From: Tetracentron sinense
Lineage: Eukaryota; Streptophyta; Magnoliopsida; Trochodendrales; Trochodendraceae
Assembly: GCA_015143295.1 (NCBI GenBank)
Contig: CM026560.1
Coordinates: 8,062,501-8,126,500, forward strand
Direction: 5' to 3'
DNA length: 64,000 bases
The notes under the pieces are model-generated. The model was not told where the DNA came from and searched no databases. It saw nothing but the letters and a program-made list of their open reading frames with translations. This document shows positions 32,384-43,834 of the stretch, in pieces (the stretch's first letter is position 1; the number at the start of each line of letters is the position of its first letter). The position numbers were made by a program, and so were the translations under genes.

Positions 32384-34422
32384 TGAAGGTTAGAATAACA
32401 TTCACCTTTGCGACTTTGAAATTGTTAAGTCAAATCCACACAAGAATAGTACTCGCAAAACTTCACAAGTGTCAAGTCTCCTGTCGATTCACACGAACCT
32501 TCTTTTTCCTTTAAAGCTTTCTCTAATGGAAGCTAATGGCCCTTCCAAATTCCCATGCTCTTTTATCTTTCTTCTTTTCTTTGATCCAAGAACCTTTCTT
32601 GATCAAACAAGATCCAATCTTGATCATCAAGATCAAAAACCAAACAAAAAGTAAGAAGGGGAAGGGTGACCATCACCCTCAAAGGGGGAGAGGGCTGGGC
32701 GTAAACTTGAGGAGAGGGAGAGAAGAAAAAATTCTGGAGAATTATTATTATTTTTCTTAAAGGGCTGGGCATCCAATCCTTTATATAAGTTACCTCTTGG
32801 TTGCTTGAATTGTAATCCAATTATAATTCATTAACCTTATCCTAATCCAATTAAGATTCCTCAATAGTTTCCTTTATTGATTATTCTCCTAATCTAATTA
32901 GGATTAATCTTAAAAGAAACTAACCTTATCCATTAGTAACTAATCTTATCCTTATCCAATAAGGAATCTTGAATTAGTAACTAACTAATGGAATCCCTAA
33001 CAATTAGGGAATCTTAAATTAGTAACTAACTAACTAACCTTATCCAATAAGGTGTTAATTAATTGGAAACTAATTAAAATAAAACTTCCTCCATAAAGTG
33101 GGCATCCCACCCTAGGTGGGTCCCACTCCACACGCCTAAAGGGTTTCCAAAACCCTCTTGGTCACTTGAATTATTCTTTTATAATAATTCTCAATGGGTC
33201 CTACCCATTTGGTTTTTCACATCTAATGTGATTCTACCTTTTACAGCTTCACTATACCATATAGTGATTACTTAGAGAAATTAATTAATAATTAAATTAA
33301 ATACTTTAAGAAGGTCCTTGTGTGTTGGATCTAAAGGGATCTCCTATTTCCGGTTGTGGGACCAAGTACTCAACCTTTTGGTTAAAGCATTGTTACTAGG
33401 AAACACCTTTCCTACACTCCATTAGGATTATAGAATTTTATCTATATCCCTAGACTTCCACCAATCACAATTAATGTCCATTAACACAATGTAATTAACC
33501 TCCAGAAATTAGAGAATTGCTTGTAAGTACCATCTCACAATATATTTACAAATAAATCCTTCCACATTCCGATATCACTTGTTAGCTTCCGGGATTGGAA
33601 AAATTCCACTTATGAATAGAACCCTTTCTCATGATTACTTTTTCATTGAACTGAACCTCCAAAACACTTTTGAAGAAACATTAGAAAAGAACTGACATAT
33701 ATATTTATATATACTTTTCCATATTAAAAATATCAACTTCGATAAAAACCATTTTACCGAAAAGCACCAGTACTGGATTTAACAATTCAGTTCAACAAAT
33801 ATCACCTTGATATCATTATCTCCAATTAAGGAGTTATGGATTCCTTATTGAGTGTTTACACACTTCTCCAAACATTGTGTACATGACCCAACGTACTCGG
33901 AGTTAGTCCTGTGTATTGGACATTGCCGATTGGCACATCAAAGCCATATAGACAGATGTCTGAGAAGATGTTAACCTCTTACGTCTAAGGATAATTTGTC
34001 AAATGGATAACCCTAATACAATCTGACAGTGTATTCCATAGGGTATCCACTAGTGACCCCGTTCAGTATTATGTATTTGCTACATATACTCACATGTTAG
34101 TCAAGAGTCACCACTCTCTGTTAATGAGATTCATCACACTATCTCATAGAACTACACATGTGCAAGCCATGATGAAGTACGGCGCCCAACCAGTACTTTA
34201 GAGGCTTCGAACAATATTAGGTTTACAAGGAACTGGAAAATCATATCTCCTCGCAACCTTTGCATGATTTTCCTACAATGTTACCTAAGGAACTTTATGT
34301 CATCATCATATGAGACAGTAATTAATATAAATACCTTTTATAGTTGGTTGTGTGAATGTGATGCTTGTTTAGTCAACATAGAAAAGTCTCTTATTGGCTT
34401 TTGAGGGCATATATGTCCAACA
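32384..34422 (-). mobile_element. Copia LTR E3, minus strand, longest copy
   Basis: The minus-strand start TGTTGGACATATATGCCC at 34422 follows the polypurine tract (34423-34437). A TATA box lies on the minus strand at 32782-32789 (TTATATAA). The far end near TGAAGG at 32384 is a guess from sequence composition. Compared with it, E1 and E2 are truncated. Confidence 0.75.
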
Positions 34423-36826
34423 ATCTCCCACTTGCACTCTAAGCCAATTAGATGTAATGCCCATCTTCTCAGTGATGTTTCTCAAACACCAGGTGAAGCA
34501 TAACTTAATATACATGAGTCTGTCATGTTTGCTTTACCACAACAATTGTAGTAATGCAATAACACTTGCAACTCTTGCAAATTTATTAACAATAACCACA
34601 ACTTAAAAGACTAAACAAAAAATAATACTGTCTAACAATCATTTTCAGAAGTTAACATGCTTGTGTTTTACCATTATACAATGATTTGGACTAATCTGAC
34701 CAATATCTTATCACATCAACATGTGATGAATATCCGGTCTAGTACAAGTATACTTTCTCATGATATCACATATCTAAGAGAAACAGATTCCATTCCATAA
34801 AGGTAGAAACTCTTTTCTTGGAATCTTACTTACACAAAAACATTATTGTTATTGGGAGAATAACAATATCATTTTTCTTTTGTCTCTAAACCATTTAGGA
34901 CTAAGAAAACATGTTGTCAAAGTTTTTGTCCTTCATTGTAAAATTGTTAGATCAAATCTAAAAGAAGAATAATATTCATACTTCATTCACAATGAAAAGA
35001 ATATTATCTTTGCATAGAGCCAAGAAAGTAATTATGCTCCCACTAACCAATTTGCACACAAAGGATACTTTCATTCTTAAATGAAAATCAAACAGTTTGA
35101 TTATTTCATCAAAATAAAAGTTAGTCCAACTACAAATTCTGGGACCTGTGGGTTCTACTGTACTATTTAGGTATAGTGAAAGTAGAGAGTTGATCTCTAT
35201 CAATTCTCATAGTTATTGGTCTATTGGGATTCCGCTTCTAGAACAATTCTAGATTCAGTTTCTCTTCTAGGAAACTTACATTCCTATTTACAAATATCTT
35301 TTGTTACCCAGGAATAGAGATTAAGTATTTCTAATGCGAATCTCAAGCTCATCTTCTATCAAATCATATCCAATATAATTTGATTTAACAACACCATCAT
35401 GCTATGGTTTATTATGGGAATTATCTGAGACAAGATGTAATGAGAGTAAATTATGAAATTTCTATTAAGAGGTACTCTTCTCAATCATGAAAGACTTACT
35501 TAGCTGTTTCTTTATTCCAATGCGGAATTCCTTGAACTTTTCAAAGAAAGTGAAATAAAGTTAGCTACCTCTTAATGGAAGATTCATATGGTTACAATCA
35601 TCCAACTTTTGTCCTATTCCCAAGTAAAAGTTTTATCTTCTTAGATTTCTTCTTCTCCTGTACAAACATGCAACTATTGCACTTATGCAAGATCATACTA
35701 AGCATTAAGAGATAGAGGTTCCAACAATTAAGTTGGACTTGATGAGTATACAAACTAGACAATCCTTCCAAAGGTTTGTCTTGTATCCAATAACCAATTG
35801 CTTTACCATGAAGCACAATCCTTATACTTTCATTTCTTCTCTGAAGAGCCCTTGTCCGTACTACCAGAATACATTTCCAATAGAAAATCTTGGATTTCTT
35901 TCATTTGCATAAATGCTCGGGATTTAGAAAAACCCAACCCTTTTGAACATCTTTGCAAGTAGCATTGAACTCTTCAAAGGTTCTTAGCCATATGTAACAT
36001 GTAGGAATTCAGACAATCTGATTTCCTATTTGTTCAACATAACCATATTAAAGGACTCCGGGAGTTTATTGAGGATCATATCCTCTAATCCCATAAATTT
36101 ATCTCAATTTATCTCAGCACCAAGAATTGGGATTTATGATTCCAATGATCTCTATCATATTCTTTGTGATTGGGTTTCCCTAGTCAACTTGGTGTCCACT
36201 TGTCTTTTTATATAGTAAACTACCTAGCAGCCCTATTGTATTCTGTAAACATCTTAAATGACATTTACCATTAGTGGTAAGAACTTGGATAATTCTTTAG
36301 ATAGTAAGCACAAACTTGAGATTCCTTTTCCATTCCAAACACTTTGAATTGGTTAAGAGATTCTCATTAAAGTCTTGGTAAGGTGGTTATAGAATGACAT
36401 GACAATTAAAACTTACATCATAATTTCACACATTATAATATCATTAGATCAGGGCTTTTGATCTTTGATGATATTGCTCATCATTCAATCAAATTTCATA
36501 GACCCCTCAATCTATAAAATTAGGAAATATGCTACTTCATATTTCTGATGAGCATTGGGTGCCTTATAATATACATGCAATCTTCCATTTTAAGATAGTA
36601 CCACACATGCACTACAAGGTGAATAGTAACTATCCATCACTGAGCATCTCATGCATAACTCCTTATGTAAATCAGTGATTCCCAATTTTCTTGCGACCTC
36701 CAAGGACAACATGACTGTCACTGTTTCAGCCGTCATGTTCCTTGGTTAAGTGAAACCCATCATTCTAGTTCATCATATGATCAAGTAGGGCTGTGCCCCC
36801 ATTTTAGTTGACACTCCCTATCAGGC
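34423..36826 (-). mobile_element. Copia E internal region, non-coding, left of element D
   Basis: Starts with the polypurine tract (minus GTGCAAGTGGGAGAT). 2.4 kb of AT-rich sequence without a recognisable gag or pol fragment on either strand, so this stretch lies downstream of pol or the element is non-autonomous. The last five bases (CAGGC) are the target duplication of D. Confidence 0.6.
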
Positions 36827-37130
36827 TGTCGCGACCCAAAATACCCCCTAGGAGTTAAGGGTAAGTTGACTCGTGACCGCCGTACCATACCTCCAGTATG
36901 ATACATAAGGCACACGTGGAAACCTGTCAGAGTACCTGAACATACATAACGGAAACGAAATACAATGCACAGCGGAAAATAAAATACTAAACATAGCGGA
37001 AGCAAAATGAATACTCCTATAACTTGGCTCAAGTAAGAACCAACAAGTATACATGTGTGAGAAACCCAAAAGTGGAGTGGACAAACCCCACACTCACATA
37101 ACAAAATGACACAAGTTCTAAGTCGGTCGA

Positions 37131-37271
37131 TCAACAGAAATCGAAGTCACGACTCCTATCTAAAGCACCATCATCATGATAGTGATCCATGGAAGGCTCC
37201 GGGTCACGGTACTCTTCCTCGACCCAAGGTTCTTCGCCACACAAATCGAATGGAACCCGAGCACCTGCCGA
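37131..37271 (-). other. Short LTR reading frame in D (3' LTR), PWVEEEY core, no ATG
   Basis: 46 codons from TCG at 37271 to TGA at 37131: SAGARVPFDLCG, then PWVEEEYRDPEPSMDHY, ending DFDFC. An extra base in ATGATCGGCAG (A has ATGTCGGCAG) takes the ATG out of frame. A copy is in the 5' LTR at 44139-44279. The total length equals that of the frame in LTR H. Confidence 0.45.
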
Positions 37272-38184
37272 TCATAACAATATCGACTGAGCATGGAATA
37301 CTCAGTGTATACAAACTAAGAACAATAAAGCGGTTAGGCATGGAGCATACAAGACATGGAGAATGAAATCCGAACAATCCTTAAAGCATGGAAACCGTGA
37401 AAACATATGTGAGATAATATTCGAAACCAAAACTGTAACCGTGTGAGTCAATCGATAATCATAGCCTTATGAGTTCTTGTGAGTTCATGGAGTTACTTAG
37501 AGTCATTATGATCCGTAGAGACATAGAGCATAGAGCAATACCGTAGAGCATTTCCATAGAGCATAACCTTAGAGATCTTAGAGCATTTCATTGTGATCCG
37601 TGGAGCTTGTGAGACGATCTTAGAGCATTATCATAGAGTTTTCTTGTGAGCATGGTATGATCCTTAGAGCTTATGAAACGATCTTAGAGAAATCATAGAG
37701 TTACTTAGAATCATTCATTATTCGTCTTTTCGTGAAAACCTTTGTTTGCACCTTAAGAAATCCATGGAAACCATCGGTTCATGCGAGACATGCGAGCATA
37801 TGCACTTAATAAGAGAAATCATCATATTTAAGCATAGAATCCCTTAGAGGTATTTTATCAAACACTTAGAGTGCATCATAATAGTAATCCTTCATCCAAG
37901 TATATAATCACACCTTTTCATACATAGAATCAATACATATAGATAGGGCATATATGAGAAGAATCATATTTATTAACTAGTAGGATTGCAAGATTGTAGT
38001 AGAGTGTATCTACCTTAGAGGAATCAATGGGTTTGACTCCCAATGGCTGGAACAAGCAAGAACAGTGAGTTCTTGGTTGGAAATCACCAAGGGAAGTGGA
38101 AGAACCTTGATCTTCCACAAGCTTGATCAACAAGTAGCTCCTCTCCTTCTTCTCTCTCTCAAAATCTCCTAAGATAGGGCACAG

Positions 38185-38203
38185 AGGGTTTCTGAAACCC
38201 TAA
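38185..38203 (-). promoter_or_regulatory. Hairpin with telo-box near expected transcription start, element D
   Basis: AGGGTTTCTGAAACCCT, a perfect inverted repeat with a one-base centre, overlapping AAACCCTAA. It begins 16 bp downstream of the TATA box on the minus strand. The same is found in C and I. Confidence 0.5.
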
Positions 38204-38218
38204 GGCACGAACTCAGCC

Positions 38219-38226
38219 TATTTATA
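38219..38226 (-). promoter_or_regulatory. TATA box of element D 3' LTR
   Basis: Minus-strand CCTATAAATAGG, just downstream of the palindrome module. The copy in the 5' LTR is at 45227-45234 and is the one expected to drive the genomic transcript. Confidence 0.75.
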
Positions 38227-38282
38227 GGCAAGGGGTGGTGTTTAAAGTCTTAAACACCCTTAATGAAGAAAAACTGCGTATG

Positions 38283-38467
38283 ACCGATCGATCGGTGCTA
38301 TGGACCGAGCGATCGGAGGCTTACCGATCGATCGGTGTTATGACCGAGAGATCGGTCAAAAACACACTCTCTGGAATTTTTCCCCATACAAAAAAGTTAA
38401 CCGTGCGATAGCCATCGAGCGATCGGTAGTGGACCGATCGATCGCAGGTAATGACCGAGCGATCGGT
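38283..38467 (-). promoter_or_regulatory. Palindrome module, 3' LTR of D
   Basis: 14-mers start at 38283, 38304, 38323, 38343, 38414, 38433 and 38454; box at 38367-38389. Read on the minus strand, it is 3 + box + 4 with steps 21, 19, 71, 20, 19, 21. Confidence 0.9.
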
Positions 38468-38690
38468 GCTCTGTTATGTCTGGACTGTTTTGACCATATC
38501 TTTTTACTCGCTCGTCGGATTTCGACGATTCAACTTGCGTTGGATCCGTCTTTCGAAAACGAACATTTCTGACGTTTCGGAATTTCCGATTTCTCCCTTA
38601 TTTATTAATTAGACTACGAAAACTATGAAAACGGCCAATTAGCTATGAAGGTGCTATTCATTAAGGATGAAAAAAATCCGGGGTGCTACA

Positions 38691-38712
38691 TTCTCCCCCC
38701 CTTACAAAAATT
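38691..38712 (-). other. Polypurine tract of element D
   Basis: Minus strand GTAAGGGGGGGAGAA adjoins the 3' LTR; the upstream GGACGAAATTTTTGT is shared with A. Confidence 0.92.
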
Positions 38713-38781
38713 TCGTCCCCGAAATTTGGACGATACATACATGTCTAAAACTATAGCAAAATACAAGGGAATGCCATGGCC

Positions 38782-41700
38782 TTAAACAAATAAATGGGGG
38801 TACTTTTCTCGTACTTCGGCTTCTCGCTCCCATGTAGCCTCTTCCTTGGAATGATGCTGCCACTTCACTAGGACTAAAGGGATAGTCTTGGTTCGCAACA
38901 CTTGATCTCGACGATCCAGAATCTGAACTGGTTGCTCAACCAACGTAAGATCCTCTCGAATCTCAACAGGATCAAGAGCGATGACGTGAGACGGATCCGA
39001 AATGTATTTTCTAAGCATAGAGACGTGAAATACATTATGGATCGCTGCCATGTGAGGCGGTAGTGCTACCCTGTAAGCAACCTCACCAACCCTTGTGACG
39101 ATCTCAAATGGTCCCACATATCTTGGACTGAGCTTCCCCTTCTTCCCGAATCGCATGATTCCCCGACTCGGCGAAATCTTCACAAAGACCCGATCTCCAA
39201 CTCGGAACTCTAAATCTCTACGGCGTATATCCGCATAGCTCTTCTGCCTATCCTGAGCACTTTTCAATCGTTCTCGGATAATTTTGACCCTTTCTGCGGT
39301 CCGCTCTATCAACTCAGGACCAAGAATCTTCCTCTCACCAACTTCATCCCAGTATAGCGGTGATCGACAACTTCGACCATACAGGGCTTCAAAAGGTGCC
39401 ATCTGGATGCTTGCCTGATAGCTATTGTTGTAGGCAAACTCAACCAACGGCAACTGTTCCTCCCAACTACCCTGAAAATCCAGCATACAAGCTCGGAGCA
39501 TATCCTCCACTACTTGATTCACCCTCTCCGTTTGTCCATCGGTCTGAGGATGGAAGGCGGTACTGAATTCTAAACGAGAACCCATAGCATCCTGGAAGGT
39601 TTTCCAAAACCTGGAAGTAAACCGAGGATCTCGATCAGACACGATAGAAACTGGCACACCGTGAAGTCGAACCACCTCCTTAACATATAGGGCTACCAAC
39701 TGATTTGCATTGAAAGTAGTTCGGTACGGAATGAAATGTGCAGACTTAGTCAACCTGTCCACAATCACCCAAATAGCATCGGAGCCCTTCACCGTTCGCG
39801 GCAAACCCACAATGAAATCCATCGAGATGTTCTCCCATTTCCACTCCGGAATAGGAAGGGACTGCAAAAGACCTGCCGGCCTTTGATGTTCGGCTTTTAC
39901 CTGCTGGCAAATCAAACATCTGGCGACGTACTCAGCGACTTCCCTCTTCATGTTTCGCCACCAGTAGTGCTTCTTGAGATTCTGGTACATCTTGGTACCT
40001 CCCGGATGTACCGTGTACTTTGATCGGTGAGCTTCATTCAAAATTTCATCCCTCAAAACTGTGTCGGCGGGGACACACAACCTGCCTTTAAATGTGATAG
40101 CACCATCATCATTTAAAGCGAACTCCTGATTGCCGTTACTCACCGACTTGTCTCGGTAAGCAAGCAACTCAACATCGGAACTCTGTAACTCCTTGATCTG
40201 GCTCAGGATCTGTGGCCTAACCACCACATTGGACATTATCGGCCCATACGTGACATGCCTGAGAGTAGTGTCCAAATGACACATATCATGTAATAACTTC
40301 CACTCTTGCACTCTCAATTGAGCCATAACTCCGTAAGGTTTTCTGCTAAGAGCATCGGCTACCACGTTAGCCTTACCCGGGTGGTACTGGATGGAACAGT
40401 CGTAGTCCTTCATGAACTCCATCCAACGACGCTGCCTCATATTCAACTCCTTCTGGAGGAAAAGATACTTCAAGCTCTTGTGGTCTGTGAACACCACGAA
40501 CTCTTCTCCGTAGAGGTAGTGACGCCAAAGTTTCAGTGCAAAGATGACTGCAGCGAGCTCTAAGTCATGTGTGGGGTAGTTTTGCTCATGCTCCTTCAGC
40601 TGACGAGAAGCATAGGCGACCACCTGTTTATGCTGCATCAAAACACATCCAAGTCCCACTAGTGAAGCATCACTATAGACTTCGAAACCACCGCTCCCAG
40701 ATGGAACTGTAAGAACAGGAGCCGAAGTAAGCTTCTTTTTCAACTCCAAGAAACTAGCCTCGCACTTATCACTCCAAGTGAACCTCGTGTTCTTCCGTGT
40801 GAGATAGGTAAGCGGAGCTGCTAAACTTGAAAATCCTTCCACAAACCTTCTGTAATACCCTGCCAACCCGAGGAAACTACGAATCTCGGTGACACTCTTC
40901 GGCCTTTCCCAATTCATCACCGCTTCAATCTTTGCAGGATCAACTGAAATACCTTCAGCAGATACCACGTGTCCAAGAAAAGACACCTTGTTCAGCCAGA
41001 ACTCGCACTTGCTCAACTTAGCATACAGACTATGCTCTCGAAGTGTCTGCAAGACCAGACGGAGATCTCTCGTGTGATCCTCCTGTGACTGTGAATACAC
41101 AAGGATATCATCTACGAACACGATCACACATTGATCGAGAGACGATCTGAACACCCGATTCATCAAACCCATGAATGCTGCCGGTGCGTTAGTCAGTCCA
41201 AAAGACATGACCAAAAACTCGTAATGACCGTATCGAGTTCGGAATGCTGTCTTCGGAATGTCCTCTTTCTTGATCTTCAACTGATGATAACCAGATCGAA
41301 GGTCAATCTTGGAGAAAAACTGCGCACCCTTCAATTGGTCAAACAAGTCGTCTATCCGAGGCAATGGATAACGATTCTTGATCGTGACCTTGTTCAATTG
41401 CCTGTAATCAATGCACAGACGCATTGATCCATCTTTCTTCTTCACGAAGAGAACCGGAGCTCCCCAAGGTGAAACACTTGGCCGGATAAAACCAAGGCCT
41501 TGCAATTCTTCTAACTGCTCTTTTAACTCCTTAAGCTCAATAGGGGCCATCCTATACGGAGCTCTCGAAATCGGAACTGTGCCTGGAGCTAGCTCAATCG
41601 CAAACTCGATTGCACGATCGGGAGGCAATCCCGGCAAGGTTTCCGGAAAAACATCCATATATTCACATACCACTGGAATGGGTGTGGAGTCTCGCACTTC

Positions 41701-42113
41701 TACACCCTCGAGACTAAGAGCTGCAAAGCGGGAAATGTCTCTCCTCTGAAGTCCCCTGAAATGAAACGGCTTTAACCCCACGGGTTTAAAATGCACCACC
41801 TTCTCGAAACACGCCACGTGTCCATGGTGAGTTGAGAGCCAATCCATACCTAGGATGACATCGAAATCCCAATCCTGAATTCCCAGAAGGATCAAGTCGA
41901 CTGGCAACTCGTGCTGCATGACTTGTACAACACTATCCGGATACACTTTATCTGTCTCAATAGATCTTCCCAGTGGAGTTGAAATGGACAACTCCCTAGG
42001 TAGCTTGCTTGGCTCGGACGTAAAGCCTTTGGCAAAGCTTGGTGAAACGAACGAGTGAGTGGATCCTGTGTCTATCAACACTCTTGCCAAACATTCATTT
42101 ACGAGCAACGAAC
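38782..42113 (-). CDS. pol: pol of element D: protease-RT-RNase H-integrase-chromodomain (exon 2)
   Basis: Open from the splice-like junction at 42113 (ATG at 42108) to the stop at 38782, about 1108 residues. Protease [11 protein letters not shown] near residue 13 and GMDW near 88; RT from about 200 to 380 with IDLRSGYHQ and FVDDILVYS near 332; RNase H with [24 protein letters not shown] and VADALSR up to about 600; integrase with HHCC finger ([11 protein letters not shown] ... [11 protein letters not shown]) near 690-740, then [18 protein letters not shown] and [12 protein letters not shown] as the D,D,E core; a GPF-containing module near 1000; and a C-terminal chromodomain-like end ([15 protein letters not shown]). 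Tekay/Del chromoviruses have this arrangement. The chromodomain is thought to steer integration to heterochromatin. RT has MSFGLTNAP where A has MPFGLTNAP. All catalytic residues I can check are present. Confidence 0.97.
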
Positions 42114-42251
42114 CTGAGAATTTGAATCATCCCAGTTATAACACAACTGTACGTATAGATACAAACATCGCAAAACACCACATAGGACATATATGGATAC
42201 GAATATATCATGGCAATATTAGAACTTTGACAAAGACTAGTTCGTACGTAC
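42114..42251 (-). other. GT-AG intron-like segment between gag and pol, element D (138 bp)
   Basis: Minus strand GTGCAAG/GTACGTAC ... AATTCTCAG/GTTCG. The donor fits the plant consensus well. Splicing joins VVQ to GSLLVNE and gives one 1515-residue Gag-Pol. Without splicing, Gag reads 14 codons further and stops at 42208-42210. Confidence 0.75.
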
Positions 42252-43467
42252 CTTGCACAACATCATCAGATGCCTGTGCGTCTCTATCAGTCATGGCAAA
42301 GACTCTGCCCTGGTTTGCCTGACGAGGCTGCTGGGTAGGCTGCAAGGATCTAGAGGCCTGAGATGAAGACCCCTGAAGTGAATTCTGCCTGCCTGGAGGC
42401 CGAACTCCCTGTGATCCAGACTGTGACTGCTTGCGCGGGCAATCTCGAATCATATGGCCCACCTCGCCACAGTGGAAGCATCCACCTGACATTCTTCGGC
42501 AATCTCCAGTCTTATGCCGACGACCACATACGGCGCACTCCTCAAATGTCTGCGATGCGGAGGAAGCCGGAGGCATAACCCTTGTAGCTTGCGATGCCGT
42601 AGGACGCGGTGCCTGAGGCGCAAAAGAAGGTCTCTGAGCCGACATCGGCTGGGAGAACTGGTACGGTGCAGTCCTAGTCCTTTTCTCTGAAGAACTACTT
42701 GTCTGACCCCGAGACATGTTCTTCCCGAAGCCACTGTCTCTTCTTCTCACGAAGTCTTCCGCATTCTTTTCGGCGATCTTTGCCTTCCCTACTATCTCTC
42801 TCCAAGACTCTACCTGGAGAATGGACACCCGATCTCGGATGAAAGCCTTCAAGCCCATCTCAAACTTCCTGACCTGTAGGTCTTCAGTAGCCACCAAGTG
42901 CGGAGCAAACCTAGACAACTCGGTGAACTTAGCCTCATACTCGGCTACGCTCATCGACCCTTGCTCCAAAAGCATAAACTCTCTCGCCTTTTGTTCCCGA
43001 ATAAACCTGGGAAAGTACTGTTCCCTGAAGGTCTCTAAGAACTCCGCCCAAGTCCAGGGCACACCTGCCTTAGCAACATCTCTCTGCCTTTGGGCAGCTC
43101 TCCACCAGTGTTCGGCTTCACCTTCCATCACGAAGGAAGCCCATTCTACCCTTTGCTCATCGGTACAACGGAGAGCCCGGAAGGTCTTCTCCAGTTGCAT
43201 AATCCAAGACTCGGCCACCATGGGGTCCAGAGTGCCATAGAATGTAGGAGGCCGCAGTCTCCTAAAAGCTTCGAGCCCCACGGTGTGATGCACCGGTGTA
43301 GGCACAGGCGTGGACGGTGGGGTAGGCATAGGCCTTGCTGCCAACAATGCCAAAGTCTCGGCTATGGAGTCCATAGCATTCGTGAAATACAACGGTTCCT
43401 CTTCTCTCGGAACTTCACTCTCGGCCCTCCGAGTATGGTAACCTCGACCCCGATTGCCACGTCTCAT
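42252..43467 (-). CDS. gag: gag of element D (exon 1)
   Basis: Start chosen at 43467 (MRRGNRGRG) because A and C start at the same point; an in-frame ATG at 43527 adds 20 residues not conserved in A. About 405 residues to the junction. Retrotransposon Gag domain about 90-215 (AESWIMQLEKTFRALRC, AEFLETFREQYFPRF, SMSVAEYEAKFTELSRFA), then a Ser/Pro/Gln-rich linker and two knuckles: CAVCGRRHKTGDC (spacing 2-3-4) and the standard CFHCGEVGHMIRDC. It forms the particle and binds element RNA. With the intron kept, translation ends at 42208. TGATCTCAG/GA 11 bases before the ATG looks like a 3' splice site for a possible leader intron. Confidence 0.95.
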
Positions 43468-43818
43468 GATATCGAATCCTGAGATCAATTTGGCAAAACA
43501 TGAGTCTAACTGGATACCAAACCTCACATATCATATAGCAATTCAATAATCATGAAATGCTATACCGCACATAGTATACATCGAGGTATATATACATCAT
43601 CATATAATTATACTTTAGAGCCTATACTAGCACCTCGCATAGGACCACATCAATCTCGGATCCTATACTGACCTAAAGATTCACTTGATACCGGTTATGT
43701 CGTGGTAACAAGCCTAAGACAACTGAGTCCTTCTGAGTTCTAAGTTCAACTCATAGGAATTACTTCCGCTTAGACCAAGCCTGAGTGACCTAACTAAGTC
43801 TGTCATTAGACATAACTA

Positions 43819-43830
43819 GCTCTGATACCA
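43819..43830 (-). other. Primer binding site of element D (tRNA-iMet)
   Basis: Minus-strand TGGTATCAGAGC, four bases inside the 5' LTR. Confidence 0.95.
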
Positions 43831-43834
43831 AGTC

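Larger units (their letters stand above)
36827..38690 (-). repeat. 3' LTR of element D
   Basis: Minus strand TGTAGCACCCC...GGTCGCGACA. It holds the U3 start, palindrome module, TATA box (TATAAATA, 38219-38226), hairpin (38185-38201), repeats of the type GATCCTTAGAGCTTATGAAA, stem-loop (37286-37306) and the PWVEEEY frame. Confidence 0.97.

Noticed and set aside
32469..32820. Short ORFs in LTR E3 on both strands
   Set aside because: They lie in the LTR around the TATA box, overlap one another in different frames and are not kept in E1 or E2.
34423..36821. Host gene or copia pol fragment on the minus strand
   Set aside because: No motif of gag, protease, integrase or RT and no ORF with plausible composition; it adjoins the polypurine tract of copia E.
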